From Anaerolineae bacterium (GTDB lineage Bacteria > Chloroflexota > Anaerolineae > B4-G1): a stretch of DNA of 20,693 nucleotides. Of the stretch, positions 1 to 7,746 are shown piece after piece (the stretch's first letter is position 1; every line of letters starts with the position of its first letter). Under the pieces are notes generated by a model that worked only from the letters and a program-made list of their open reading frames with translations, made no database searches and was not told the origin of the DNA. The position numbers and the translations under genes were made by a program. The stretch lies in the NCBI GenBank assembly GCA_030612585.1, contig JAUWNP010000065.1:1-20693 (forward strand), written 5' to 3'.

Positions 1-265
1 AGGAATGGTGCTACCAGGGAAGGTGGTACTATCTGAACCTCCCGGATCGACCAAGTGAGTAGCTTCGCCCTCCGTGCACTAGCCCAGGCTATCTGGCTGA
101 CCCCTCACCGCCAGACCCCGGGTGTTCGTGGCCATTATGGATAATGCCCGCTGCACGCGCTTTGGACGCAGGTTACGGCCCATCAAGTGAACGAGCTATA
201 GACCGGAGACTGTGAGAGCAGAACCCGATAATATCTCATGTCGAGTGAAGAGTAGATAAACAACC
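1..265. other. Left-edge region without a supported gene
   Basis: No convincing gene lies here. One plus-strand frame is open from the window edge to a TAG at 60-62 and ends in a Trp/Tyr-rich tail (WYYLNLPDRPSE). It could be the last 19 residues of an upstream gene, but another frame is also open over the same bases, so this stays unproven. A small dyad CATTAT-GG-ATAATG lies near 133-146. The last bases before 266 (ACAACCATG) match the leader of the intact HAD gene at 1499, so the homology to that locus begins just before the HAD fragment. Confidence 0.3.
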
Positions 266-411
266 ATGCTACACGCCCTGACATTCGACTTCTGGGGCAC
301 CCTCTACCAGAACGCATCCGGCCGGGATGAACGGTGGCGCCTGCTGGAGGAGGCGCTGGCCCGCCGCTCCCAGCCGCGCCCCTGGACGGCCCTGGAAGCG
401 GCCTGCCACCA
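266..411 (+). pseudogene. 5' fragment of a HAD-family hydrolase gene
   Basis: The first 48 or so codons encode the same N-terminus as the intact HAD hydrolase at 1499-2233: MLHALTFDFWGTLYQNA, then the block SQPRPWTALEAA. The match covers HAD motif I and the start of the cap domain and stops near 411. The frame then runs into unrelated sequence, the promoter of the MNT-HEPN pair, and ends at 451. The two copies differ at many positions, including silent ones, so this is an old duplication or a resident gene interrupted by a related incoming cassette. It lacks motifs II to IV and cannot be an active HAD enzyme. Confidence 0.85.
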
Positions 412-423
412 CACTGCTGGTGA

Positions 424-452
424 TTGCCAAATCCAACTGATTGGATTATAAT
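424..452 (+). promoter_or_regulatory. Sigma-70-like promoter of the MNT-HEPN pair
   Basis: A -35 box TTGCCA (424-429) lies 17 bases before a perfect -10 box TATAAT (447-452), about 40 bases before the MNT start codon. The -10 box is the core of the palindrome GGATTATAATCC (443-454), so a bound repressor would block RNA polymerase. The promoter starts just after the truncated HAD homology ends. Confidence 0.75.
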
Positions 453-475
453 CCATCCTGGTGGATATAAATCCC
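431..475 (+). promoter_or_regulatory. Operator array of alternating ATCCA/TGGAT half-sites
   Basis: Half-sites occur about every 10 bases: ATCCA at 431-435, TGGAT at 442-446, ATCCA at 451-455, TGGAT at 462-466, and a degenerate ATCCC at 471-475. They form three overlapping dyads: TCCAA-CTGA-TTGGA (432-445), GGATTATAATCC (443-454) and ATCCA-N6-TGGAT (451-466). The spacing puts successive sites on one DNA face. The adjacent antitoxin carries an N-terminal winged helix and is the obvious candidate ligand; autoregulation is inferred. Confidence 0.65.
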
Positions 476-494
476 ATCAGATGGAGGAATCTGT

Positions 495-1040
495 ATGTAT
501 GAGGAAGTCTTTGCCACCAGCCAGGGGCAGGTGCTGCGCTTTCTGGCGCGTCATGTCGGTCAATCGTTCTACGAACAGGAAGTCGTGGAGCGCACTGACG
601 TCAGCCGCAGCGCGGTCAACCTGGCCACCCGATCTCTGCACCAGGCCGGGCTGCTGCTTCGGGAGCGGCGCGGGCGGATGAACTTTTACACCGCCGATGA
701 CCGCCATCCCTTCGTGCGCCGGTTCAAAGTCCTGGACACGGTCGCCCGACTGGAGCCTCTACTGCGGAAACTACGGCCGCTGGCCCGCCGGGTCATTCTC
801 TTCGGCAGTTGCGCCGAGGGCACGGACGCAGCGGACAGCGATGTGGACTTGTTCATCCTGGCACCAGACCGGAGTCAGGTGATGACGATGATCAGCCGTT
901 GCCACTCTGAACGGCCGATCCAGCCGGTCGTAATGAACAATCAAGGACTGGCAGCGTTGAAGCAGGAGGAGCCGGCCTTCTACATGCAGGTGCAGCGGGG
1001 GATTGTGCTCTGGGAGGCAATGAATGAACTGGCGTCTTGA
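495..1040 (+). CDS. HTH-nucleotidyltransferase (MNT) antitoxin
   Basis: A 181-residue protein in two parts. Residues about 8-70 look like a winged helix-turn-helix of the ArsR/MarR type. Residues about 90-180 are a minimal nucleotidyltransferase with the signature G104-S105-x4-G followed by SD116-x-D118-L, the pol-beta-type metal-binding motif. In MNT-HEPN systems of this type the MNT protein neutralises the HEPN ribonuclease, often by transferring AMP to it. The start at 495 follows GGAGG at 483-487. The gene overlaps the HEPN gene by 17 bases, so the two are translated together. The fused HTH probably binds the half-site array over the promoter. Assignment is firm from motif and partner; the modification chemistry is inferred. 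Confidence 0.88.
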   Translation: MYEEVFATSQGQVLRFLARHVGQSFYEQEVVERTDVSRSAVNLATRSLHQAGLLLRERRGRMNFYTADDRHPFVRRFKVLDTVARLEPLLRKLRPLARRVILFGSCAEGTDAADSDVDLFILAPDRSQVMTMISRCHSERPIQPVVMNNQGLAALKQEEPAFYMQVQRGIVLWEAMNELAS

Positions 1041-1476
1041 CTTTGAACGCTGTCTCGACAAGCGCTGGTTGGTGAGAATGCCCGCGGCATGCTACCTGGT
1101 GACCAAAGAGTTGGAGGTAGCACAGGATGATCTGGCCGAAGCGGAAGCAGGTTATGAGCGGGGCAGTTACAAATGGAGCACGATCCAGTCCTACTATGCG
1201 ATGTTTCACGCCGCCCGGGCGTTGCTGTACAGCCGGGGATATCGAGAGAAGAGACATTACTGTCTCTCCGTGGCAATGCGTCATCTCTTCGTCAGCAAGG
1301 GGGTGCTGAGTGAGACCTTGATTGACGACATGGACGATGCCCGGGCTTTGCGCGAAGACGCCGATTATCGAGCGAAGTTTTCGCCAGTCAGTGCGCAATA
1401 CAATCTGAAGTCCGCCAGACGGCTGGCTGACCGGGTTAGCGCGCTACTGGCCGACTGGGATAAAGAAGCCCGCTGA
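1024..1476 (+). CDS. HEPN-domain toxin
   Basis: A 150-residue, mostly helical protein of the HEPN family, with the usual early helix carrying SYYAMFHAARALLY and the motif R71-x6-H78 (RGYREKRH), which matches the R-x4-6-H ribonuclease motif. Family members cleave RNA and are held inactive by the partner MNT protein. The start codon lies inside the end of the MNT gene, giving a strict two-gene operon. The next gene, a HAD hydrolase, starts 22 bases after the stop and may be co-transcribed. Fold assignment is confident; the RNA target cannot be read from sequence. Confidence 0.87.
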   Translation: MNWRLDFERCLDKRWLVRMPAACYLVTKELEVAQDDLAEAEAGYERGSYKWSTIQSYYAMFHAARALLYSRGYREKRHYCLSVAMRHLFVSKGVLSETLIDDMDDARALREDADYRAKFSPVSAQYNLKSARRLADRVSALLADWDKEAR

Positions 1477-1498
1477 TCAATCAATCGAGAGAACAACC

Positions 1499-2473
<975 letters not shown>

Positions 2474-2474
<1 letters not shown>

Positions 2475-2544
2475 TGCAGTTCAAGATTGGCGACTGTGGA
2501 TTATTGAGGAAACACAGGTTCGCATCCGCGGCGAGGAAACATAG
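2474..2544 (+). pseudogene. DUF5615 toxin remnant with the middle deleted
   Basis: The ATG at 2474 overlaps the DUF433 stop and begins MQFKI, which fits the start of a DUF5615 toxin. From 2497 another frame reads WIIEETQVRIRGEET then TAG at 2542, which fits the end of such proteins (compare AVIEDDRIRM near the end of the intact toxin at 6589-6957). Roughly 100 codons are missing between the two ends and the frame is shifted. The match is short and judged by eye. Confidence 0.55.
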
Positions 2545-2565
2545 CCACCCAGGAGGATGATTCCA

Positions 2566-3621
2566 ATGAGCATCTACGAATACGTCGGCAATACTCACGT
2601 GCACACCCCCTACTCGGACGGAGAAGTCCTCCACGCCGGGGTCGCGCAGGCAGCGGCCGAGGCCGGGCTCGACTTCGTCATCGTCACCGACCATAACGTG
2701 TGGGTGGACGGGGTCGAGGGCTACCACGACAAGGTGCTGCTCCTGGTGGGTGAGGAGATCCACGACGTGCGCCGCCAGCCCCAGGCCAATCACCTCCTGG
2801 CCTACAACGTCGAAGCCGAGTTGGCACCACTGGCGTCGGACCCGCAAAACCTGATTAACGAGGTGAACCGGCAGGGCGGCTTCTGCTGCCTGGCCCACCC
2901 CTACGAGTATCGCAGCCCCATCAGCCCCGACCTGGCCGCCATCCCATGGGCCGATTGGGACGTCACAGGGTACGCGGGACTCGAAATCTGGAACTACATG
3001 TCCGAGTTCAAGGCACTTCTGCGCAACAAACTGATGGCGGTCTTCTACGCCTACTTCCCGGCCCGGGGCATTCGCGGACCATTCCGGGCTACGCTGCGCC
3101 AGTGGGATAAACTGTTATCCCAGGGAAAGCGCGTCGCCGCCATCGGCGGGGCTGACGCGCACGGCAGCACCTACTCGCTGGGCCCCCTGCGCCGTGTGGT
3201 GTTTCCCTACGAGTACCTCTTCCGCTGCGTCAACACCCACATCCTGACCGGAGGCCCCTTCAACGGTCTCCTGGAGCACGACAAACCGCTGGTCTACGAT
3301 GCGCTGCGGGCCGGCCACACCTGGGTGGGCTACGACCTGCTCGCCTCAACGGCCGGCTTCCGCTTCTACGCCCGCAGCGGTTCCAACCACGCGCTGGTGG
3401 GGGACGAGTTGGTACGCACAGGGGCGGCCATCTTTGAGATCCAGACGCCTCACAGCGCCGATATCCGCTTGCTGCGCAACGGACGTGTGCTAGCCCAGGC
3501 CAGGGGAAAGCGCCTCAAGCACACCACAGCCGAGCCGGGCGTATATCGCGTCGAGGTCTATCGCAGTTATCAGTTGCGCCGCCGGGGTTGGATCTTCAGC
3601 AGCCCCATTTACGTGCGCTGA
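2566..3621 (+). CDS. PHP-domain metallohydrolase (CehA/McbA-like)
   Basis: A 351-residue protein with the PHP metal-binding pattern: H11-x-H13 followed by SDG (17-19), TDHN (41-44), a GEEIH segment (62-66), LAHP with H111, and a late D197-x-H199 (GGADAHG). These residues build the multinuclear metal centre that cleaves phosphoesters or related bonds; CehA/McbA-type members carry an extra C-terminal beta domain, which fits residues about 270-351. The ATG at 2566 is preferred over 2557 because AGGAGG (2551-2556) abuts the latter and sits 9 bases from the former. No signal peptide is evident. The substrate is unknown, and the neighbours give no hint. Confidence 0.85.
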   Translation: MSIYEYVGNTHVHTPYSDGEVLHAGVAQAAAEAGLDFVIVTDHNVWVDGVEGYHDKVLLLVGEEIHDVRRQPQANHLLAYNVEAELAPLASDPQNLINEVNRQGGFCCLAHPYEYRSPISPDLAAIPWADWDVTGYAGLEIWNYMSEFKALLRNKLMAVFYAYFPARGIRGPFRATLRQWDKLLSQGKRVAAIGGADAHGSTYSLGPLRRVVFPYEYLFRCVNTHILTGGPFNGLLEHDKPLVYDALRAGHTWVGYDLLASTAGFRFYARSGSNHALVGDELVRTGAAIFEIQTPHSADIRLLRNGRVLAQARGKRLKHTTAEPGVYRVEVYRSYQLRRRGWIFSSPIYVR

Positions 3622-3717
3622 GGCAAAACAATCTCGGGAACGCTGACAGGCCCCGCCCGATCAGCGAGCATCTACGTTGAGCAGCAACCAGGACCGAGTA
3701 TCACGAAGGGGAGACCC

Positions 3718-3960
3718 ATGGCCAAGACCAGACAAGTTTTCATCAGCCACGACAGCGAAGAAGACTACCAGTTCGCTCACCGCCTGGTCAGCGATCTGCG
3801 GCGGTTCGGGATGATGCTCTCATGGTTCTCACGTGCGCTTGTACAGAAAGACCGGTTCCACCCGCGAGGATGGAACCGGCCCTTTGTCCGCTGTCCAGAG
3901 TCTACGGACTACACGAGGTCTTTGCCCGGCCCACTTTCGAAGAAGTCGGCGTTCTTCTGA
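3718..3960 (+). pseudogene. TIR-domain protein remnant (N-terminus only)
   Basis: The first 31 codons read MAKTRQVFISHDSEEDYQF and then AHRLVSDLRRFG, a clear start of a bacterial TIR (Toll/interleukin receptor) domain: the VFISH strand followed by the first helix. A ribosome site AGGGGAG precedes the ATG. After residue 31 the similarity stops; the frame runs through a hairpin and into the antisense of the ferredoxin gene, ending at 3960. The catalytic Glu region and any effector or sensor domain are absent. Bacterial TIR proteins commonly act in anti-phage NAD depletion, so this is probably debris of such a gene. The remnant may still be transcribed but should not be functional. Confidence 0.7.
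3847..3885 (-). terminator. Probable intrinsic terminator of the ferredoxin gene
   Basis: A perfect 9-bp stem CCGGTTCCA (3852-3860) / TGGAACCGG (3871-3879) with a 10-base loop, extended by AAAG/CTTT pairing. On the minus strand it lies about 30 bases past the ferredoxin stop and is followed by the T-rich run TCTTTCTGT. It sits inside the dead TIR reading frame. Confidence 0.6.
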
Positions 3961-4175
3961 ACGTCGCCAGCACACTCGTCAGGCACATCATCCTCGTGGA
4001 AGATGGCCTCCTGCTCACATTCGAGTTCGCAGGAACCGCAGTCAATGCAGTTCTCGGGATAGATGTAGTAGGTCGGCCACTCAGGATCATCTTCGACGAA
4101 GAAGATGGCGTCGCTCGGGCAAACCTCTACGCAAGAATCACAGCGTTCGCACTTGCCGGTGATCACATAAGCCAT
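3909..4175 (-). CDS. 2[4Fe-4S] ferredoxin
   Basis: An 88-residue acidic protein with two cluster-binding motifs: C9-x2-C12-x2-C15-x3-C19-P and C43-x2-C46-x2-C49-x3-C53. The second motif ends CE rather than the usual CP. This is the standard low-potential bacterial electron carrier of the cytoplasm. The start follows GGAGG (complement of 4186-4190) at 10 bases. It is transcribed alone on the minus strand from a strong promoter at 4273-4300 and ends before a hairpin at 3847-3885. It looks like a housekeeping gene left among debris; its redox partner is not in the window. Confidence 0.92.
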   Translation of the reverse strand: MAYVITGKCERCDSCVEVCPSDAIFFVEDDPEWPTYYIYPENCIDCGSCELECEQEAIFHEDDVPDECAGDVQKNADFFESGPGKDLV

Positions 4176-4272
4176 TTTTCTTTTGCCTCCATATCTGATA
4201 TGATAATTTTGGCCGCACCGATCACTTCTTCTCGGTGAAGCCAGTTGTCCAAAAGACGATTTACAAGTTCAC

Positions 4273-4300
4273 ATTGTAACTAAATTCTGATCTTTGTCAA
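4273..4300 (-). promoter_or_regulatory. Sigma-70-like promoter for the ferredoxin
   Basis: On the minus strand a perfect TTGACA (complement of 4295-4300) is followed after 16 bases by TACAAT (complement of 4273-4278). Transcription would start near 4266, leaving a leader of about 90 bases before the ferredoxin ATG at 4175. Confidence 0.78.
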
Positions 4301-4659
4301 GGTGCACACGCCTTGTCAGCGTCAAGCACGACCGGATCGAGGTCTACGAGCAGGTGGGGCCGGACACCGAGGACTTGATCAAGGCTTTAGGACAACAGAT
4401 TCTAGTGATACCTGGACTGGACAAGCGCATACGCGCCGAACGGGAGCGCTACGCCCGATTCACGCCGGTGCTGCGCTTCATCCTGTCCGATACGAAGCGT
4501 CGCACCTTCCGAGTGGAGCGTATGCACTACGGTGGCCGTAACGAGTGGTTTGAAATTCGCCCCACGGGACCGGTGAAGCGATTGGCCCAACAATTGATCC
4601 CCACGTTAGGCACCCATGCATTCTTTGAGTATTCTGACAGACAAAGTGCAGGATTATGA
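4294..4659 (+). CDS. Unrecognised protein, probably missing its N-terminus
   Basis: An open frame bounded upstream by a TGA at 4288. The only early start is a TTG at 4294 inside the -35 region of the opposite ferredoxin promoter, with no ribosome site, so the gene has probably lost its 5' end. The 121 residues are basic and soluble, with VSVKHDRIEVYEQVGP, a central block rich in Arg/Lys (DKRIRAERERYARF) and VERMHYGGRNEWFEIRP. I cannot place it in a family. Its stop overlaps the ATG of the SEC-C gene (ATGA at 4656-4659), so the two were translationally coupled and may form one functional unit. Confidence 0.6.
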   Translation: MSRCTRLVSVKHDRIEVYEQVGPDTEDLIKALGQQILVIPGLDKRIRAERERYARFTPVLRFILSDTKRRTFRVERMHYGGRNEWFEIRPTGPVKRLAQQLIPTLGTHAFFEYSDRQSAGL

Positions 4660-5972
4660 GTACAAAGAGACCCAGACGCAATGATCCCTGTCCGTGTGGC
4701 AGTGGAAAGAAATACAAGCACTGTTGTATGCAAAAGGAGCGACAGCGCCGTCCGGCGCGTGTCGCTTCACAGGATTTTCCACCGCCTGCCAAGTCGCAAG
4801 AACTTCAGCGATTACGAGATCTGGCTGCTGAAGCAACAGCCTACAGCATGATGCGTGACGAAATCGCGGCTGCTTCGCGAGCCCTGGAGCCCTATCACCC
4901 CGAGTTCGAGTCTCTGATGAATGACGGACCGGCTGTGATGGAACGAGCGCACCATCTGTTCTCAGAGGAGCAGTTTGTGCCGCTGCGCTGCACCGCCGAC
5001 GACGTCCATCGCGCTTTCGAGGCCGTGGGCTATCCGCCCCAATACCGGGGTGAGATAAGTGGCGAAGAAGTAGGGACAATCGTTGCCGCTATCTTGTATC
5101 TGGCCAACGATGTAGGGCAGCGATTGCGTCTGTCTTGCCAATTGCTGATGATGTTGCCCGAGTACGTGTCCGCCGGGCGCTATCTTGACGCCTGGTTGAT
5201 TAAGTTCTCTGCCTTCCAGATGACCGAAGCGCCTGACAAGAGTAACCCTTTCCTGTTTGCGATGTTCAACCACGGCCTCTTCGAGTGGTCACGCCAGACC
5301 GAGACACACAAGGAAACTCTGTTGCACGAGTTGGACATCGACTTGTCAAAACTCGACAGGATGAACATTGAGGAATCTGAAGCCTGGTTCAGGGCACATC
5401 TAGCAGATCCGGCAAAGATAGATCTGTTAGAAGCATATTACGCGGCTCACCCGCTGATAAGCGACCGGGCCCAGGCAGCAATAGAGGAATTGGAGCATGG
5501 TACACTGCTGCTCCTGGAACGCGACGACGCCGCTGACTTCTACCTGTCACCAGGGGAAATAGAGCCATGGCAGCCATTGCTTGAGGAGCGGCTGTCTCCG
5601 ATTAACGCACAGACTCGACAGGCTGTGGAGCGAAAGGATTGGAGTAATCGTGATATATTGCACGCAATGAGTGAAATTCTGGTGGACGTGGCCCAGGAGA
5701 TGGTCCCAGTCATCTTCACTCCTAAGCGGATTGAGCGACTCAAGACTGACTTGAGAGGCTACCGGCGCAGACTACAGGAGGCAGGAGAGCGAGAAGCGGC
5801 AGCATACGCCCACGCTGCATTGATGTTGCTGGAGCGCGAAGGTGCACTGGCCGAAAATCGTTTCCTGATCGGCATTTGTTTTGCCTCGCTGCGTTTACGG
5901 ATGATTGCCCTGGGAGAGAAGGCACAGGCGAGAGCCAGGAACAAGCCAGGAAGTGGGGAGGTGAAAAGTTGA
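4656..5972 (+). CDS. SEC-C zinc-binding protein with a large helical domain
   Basis: A 438-residue protein. Residues 9-24 ([17 protein letters not shown] begins at 8) form a SEC-C motif with C12, C14, C23 and C24 as zinc ligands, as at the SecA C-terminus. The remainder is helical with no signal peptide or membrane segment and no enzyme motif I can name; Glu/Ala/Leu-rich helices extend to the end. Free-standing SEC-C proteins often sit near defence or mobile genes, where the motif is taken to mediate protein contacts. It is coupled to the upstream ORF (ATGA) and its TGA overlaps a TTG that begins a DUF1156 methylase fragment, so the ancestral operon was probably ORF, SEC-C protein, DUF1156 methylase. 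The function is unknown. Confidence 0.8.
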   Translation: MSTKRPRRNDPCPCGSGKKYKHCCMQKERQRRPARVASQDFPPPAKSQELQRLRDLAAEATAYSMMRDEIAAASRALEPYHPEFESLMNDGPAVMERAHHLFSEEQFVPLRCTADDVHRAFEAVGYPPQYRGEISGEEVGTIVAAILYLANDVGQRLRLSCQLLMMLPEYVSAGRYLDAWLIKFSAFQMTEAPDKSNPFLFAMFNHGLFEWSRQTETHKETLLHELDIDLSKLDRMNIEESEAWFRAHLADPAKIDLLEAYYAAHPLISDRAQAAIEELEHGTLLLLERDDAADFYLSPGEIEPWQPLLEERLSPINAQTRQAVERKDWSNRDILHAMSEILVDVAQEMVPVIFTPKRIERLKTDLRGYRRRLQEAGEREAAAYAHAALMLLEREGALAENRFLIGICFASLRLRMIALGEKAQARARNKPGSGEVKS

Positions 5973-6280
5973 CAACTCAACCCAAACACCTGAGCGAAGT
6001 AGACCTGCCCATCAAGCGCATCTCCGCCCAATCCGCCCGGGAGAAGTCCATCCGCCACGCCCACATCTCCACCCTGCACTTATGGTGGGCGCGGCGACCG
6101 CTGGCTGCCTGCCGGGCCGTGCTCTGTGCCGCGCTGTGGCCCGACCCCGCCCGGGACGGCCAGACCTACGACTACAAGATGATGCTGGCCGAGCACGTCC
6201 GCCAGCGCGTCACGCCGGACGATTTGGAGATTTTGGTCGAGTTGCCGATGAAGGCGCGCAAGTGTATGAATCTCGACTGA
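5969..6280 (+). pseudogene. DUF1156 DNA methylase, 5' fragment (copy 1)
   Basis: The frame starts at a TTG overlapping the SEC-C stop and encodes [20 protein letters not shown], then [19 protein letters not shown] and [11 protein letters not shown]. This is the conserved N-terminus of DUF1156 adenine-specific DNA methylases, proteins of roughly 900 residues or more that occur in anti-phage clusters. Only 103 codons remain; after VELPMKARK the sequence becomes unrelated and a TGA follows at 6278-6280. The methylase catalytic motifs are all missing. This is the longest of three copies in the window and the only one that keeps the intact WWARRPL block in frame. Confidence 0.85.
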
Positions 6281-6303
6281 CTACACAGAATGGTATCTTG
6301 ATG

Positions 6304-6309
6304 TATAAT
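6304..6309 (+). promoter_or_regulatory. Possible -10 box before the DUF433-DUF5615 pair
   Basis: TATAAT lies 36 bases before the DUF433 ATG within an AT-rich stretch (6290-6330) that contrasts with its surroundings. No convincing -35 box is found at the right distance; a second possible -10, TATGAT, is at 6315-6320. Confidence 0.4.
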
Positions 6310-6344
6310 GTGATTATGATAGCAATTGAGTGGGAGGTGCGCGA

Positions 6345-6584
6345 ATGAATAGGCAAGACCGAATCGTGATTGACCCAGGAATTCTCGTGGGGAAACCTGT
6401 CGTAAAAGGCACACGCCTCGCTGTGGAATTCATTATTGATCTATTGGCTCAAGGCTGGCCTGAAGCGGAAATCCTGCGCAACTACCCAGGCTTGACGCGG
6501 GAAGACATCCAGGCCTGCCTGGCCTACGCCGGTATGGTGTTGAAGACTGAGAGGGTTTACACCTTTGCAATGGCCGAGGTGTGA
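6345..6584 (+). CDS. DUF433-family antitoxin
   Basis: A 79-residue protein with the DUF433 pattern IVIDPGILVGKPVVKGTRL, then EAEILRNYPGLTREDIQACLAYA. The ATG at 6345 follows GGGAGG (6332-6337) at 7 bases and is preferred over an upstream GTG. Such proteins bind their own promoter and neutralise the downstream PIN-like toxin. The stop lies 4 bases before the toxin start. It is clearly related to the orphan DUF433 at 2238 but divergent, so they are separate modules rather than a recent duplication. It sits between two DUF1156 fragments. Confidence 0.9.
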   Translation: MNRQDRIVIDPGILVGKPVVKGTRLAVEFIIDLLAQGWPEAEILRNYPGLTREDIQACLAYAGMVLKTERVYTFAMAEV

Positions 6585-6588
6585 ACCA

Positions 6589-6957
6589 ATGCGCATTCTG
6601 GCGGACGAGAACTTCCCTGGAGATGCGGTGACAGCACTACGGGCACGGGGTCACGACGTAGTCTGGGTGCGTTCGGACGCGCCGGGCAGCAGCGACCCTC
6701 AAGTCCTCGCGCACGCCCAGGCCGAGGAACGCATCCTCGTCACGTTCGACAAGGACTTTGGCGAGTTGGCATTCCGGTCGGGGCTTCCCGCTTCGAGTGG
6801 CATCGTGCTTTTCCGGATTTCGGTACCGTCGTCTTCGTATGTTGCGCAAGTCGCCGTGGCAGCCCTGGAAAGCCGAACCGACTGGGCAGGACACTTTGCC
6901 GTCATCGAGGACGACCGCATTCGCATGACCCCTCTTCCTGGGGGACAATCTGGATGA
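6589..6957 (+). CDS. DUF5615 PIN-like toxin
   Basis: A 122-residue protein of the DUF5615 family (Mut7-C/PIN-like): it opens MRILADENFPG, continues GHDVVWVR, and has the acidic block ILVTFDKDFGELAF. The Asp at residue 5 and the Asp pair in TFDKDFG fit the metal-binding site of PIN-type ribonucleases. The start 4 bases after the DUF433 stop identifies a standard toxin-antitoxin operon; an in-frame ATG at 6565 inside DUF433 is less likely because the family begins at MRIL. Its TGA overlaps the ATG of the second DUF1156 fragment (6954). RNA cleavage is expected from the family but not shown. Confidence 0.9.
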   Translation: MRILADENFPGDAVTALRARGHDVVWVRSDAPGSSDPQVLAHAQAEERILVTFDKDFGELAFRSGLPASSGIVLFRISVPSSSYVAQVAVAALESRTDWAGHFAVIEDDRIRMTPLPGGQSG

Positions 6958-7136
6958 CGACCTACCCCAAACGCCTCATCGAAGTAGACCTGCCCATCCA
7001 GCGCATCTCCGCCCACGCCCGGCGTGAGAAATCCATCCGCCACGGCGCACAGCCAACCAGACGGCGCTGGCACAAGAGCCAGCCGGTAGTGGTGCAACAA
7101 CAGCAGTTGGGGCTCTTCGGGGTCGGAGCGAGCTAA
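6954..7136 (+). pseudogene. DUF1156 methylase, internally deleted (copy 2)
   Basis: A 60-codon frame that joins the DUF1156 N-terminus ([20 protein letters not shown], then REKSIRHG) directly to a tail, AQPTRRRWHKSQPVVVQQQQ then LGLFGVGAS. The tail also ends copy 3, so it is probably the C-terminus of the parent gene. The join falls exactly on GCCACGGC (7039-7046), an 8-base word that occurs twice in copy 3 (8219-8226 and 8290-8297), so copy 2 looks like a 71-base slippage deletion of a copy-3-like ancestor. The ATG overlaps the DUF5615 stop (ATGA). A 60-residue peptide could still be made, but it has no methylase motif. A terminator follows. Confidence 0.82.
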
Positions 7137-7167
7137 CCCGCTCCAGCCGCGTAGCCCTGGGCAATCA

Positions 7168-7212
7168 GTTGGGACTCCCGCGATGCGGAGGAGTCCCAAC
7201 TCTTTCTTTCTG
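7168..7212 (+). terminator. Intrinsic terminator after DUF1156 copy 2
   Basis: A perfect 11-bp stem GTTGGGACTCC (7168-7178) / GGAGTCCCAAC (7190-7200), loop 11 bases, followed by TCTTTCTTTCTG. The same structure recurs at 8718-8755, after copy 3. Confidence 0.85.
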
Positions 7213-7226
7213 CTTCTGGGAAGGAT

Positions 7227-7254
7227 TTGCGCAGATCGGCGAGAGGAGTATACT
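7227..7254 (+). promoter_or_regulatory. Promoter following the copy 2 terminator
   Basis: TTGCGC (7227-7232), 16-base spacer, TATACT (7249-7254). The corresponding place after copy 3 has TTGCAC-N17-TATACT, and preservation of both boxes in two diverged copies supports a working promoter. It would read a decayed coding stretch and then the protease module that starts at 7471. Confidence 0.6.
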
Positions 7255-7276
7255 AACTACATCCTACCCATCTGGC

Positions 7277-7405
7277 GCGCAGAAGAACCGCCACTTCTTC
7301 CAACTGGAGCGTAAGGACTATAGGGACAAGGGCGGCAAGAGTTGGGACGTCGAGTTCGCGGACATGCCGCCCCAATTGCTCATCGTCCCCTTCGTGCGCC
7401 AGACA
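7277..7405 (+). pseudogene. Coding remnant without start
   Basis: One frame reads AQKNRHFFQLERKDYRDKGG, then KSWDVEFADMPPQLLIVPFV and RQ before losing protein-like character. The composition and codon use look like a real gene fragment with neither its own start nor a natural end. It may come from another gene of the DUF1156 anti-phage cluster (such clusters include DUF499 and DUF3780 proteins), but I cannot confirm that. The rest of 7255-7470 shows nothing else. Confidence 0.4.
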
Positions 7406-7470
7406 TCCACAACACCGCTACGCCTGCCGTCACATGGCAAACAATAGACAGGAAGATACAGGAGGTTGAT

Positions 7471-7746
7471 ATGCGTTGGACGGAGATTCGCGAGCAATAC
7501 CCTAATCAGTGGCTAATCATAGATGCGCTGGAGGCCCACACCGAGGGCAATCGCCGGAAACTGGAGCAAATGACCGTGGTCGAAATGTGCTCAGATGGGG
7601 CAGCCGCGTACCAGCGGTACCGTGAGTTACATCGGCAGTACCCCATGCGCGAGTTCTACTTCGTGCATACAGCCCGCGAGGAACTGGACATCCGAGAGAG
7701 GCATTGGCTAGGGTTACGGAGGAACTATGCAGCTAGCTCTGCGTGA
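7471..7746 (+). CDS. Conserved hypothetical partner of the retropepsin-like protease
   Basis: A 91-residue protein, MRWTEIREQYPNQWLIIDAL onward, with VVEMCSDGAAAYQRYRELHRQ and a tail PMREFYFVHTAREELDIRER. It has no signal peptide, membrane segment or enzyme motif. The start follows AGGAGG (7460-7465). It overlaps the next gene by 20 bases, so the two are translationally coupled. From memory, small proteins of this type often precede retropepsin-like proteases in Chloroflexota and cyanobacteria, which suggests substrate, adaptor or inhibitor roles; none of these is established. Confidence 0.75.
   Translation: MRWTEIREQYPNQWLIIDALEAHTEGNRRKLEQMTVVEMCSDGAAAYQRYRELHRQYPMREFYFVHTAREELDIRERHWLGLRRNYAASSA

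Noticed and set aside
12..36. T-box-like word AGGTGGTAC near the left edge
   Set aside because: The T-box core needs further conserved parts (specifier stem, AG bulge, terminator/antiterminator pair) and a downstream amino-acid gene; none is present.
3822..4238. Plus-strand open frame of 138 codons
   Set aside because: It is antisense to the ferredoxin, whose Cys motifs, ribosome site and promoter are all in place.
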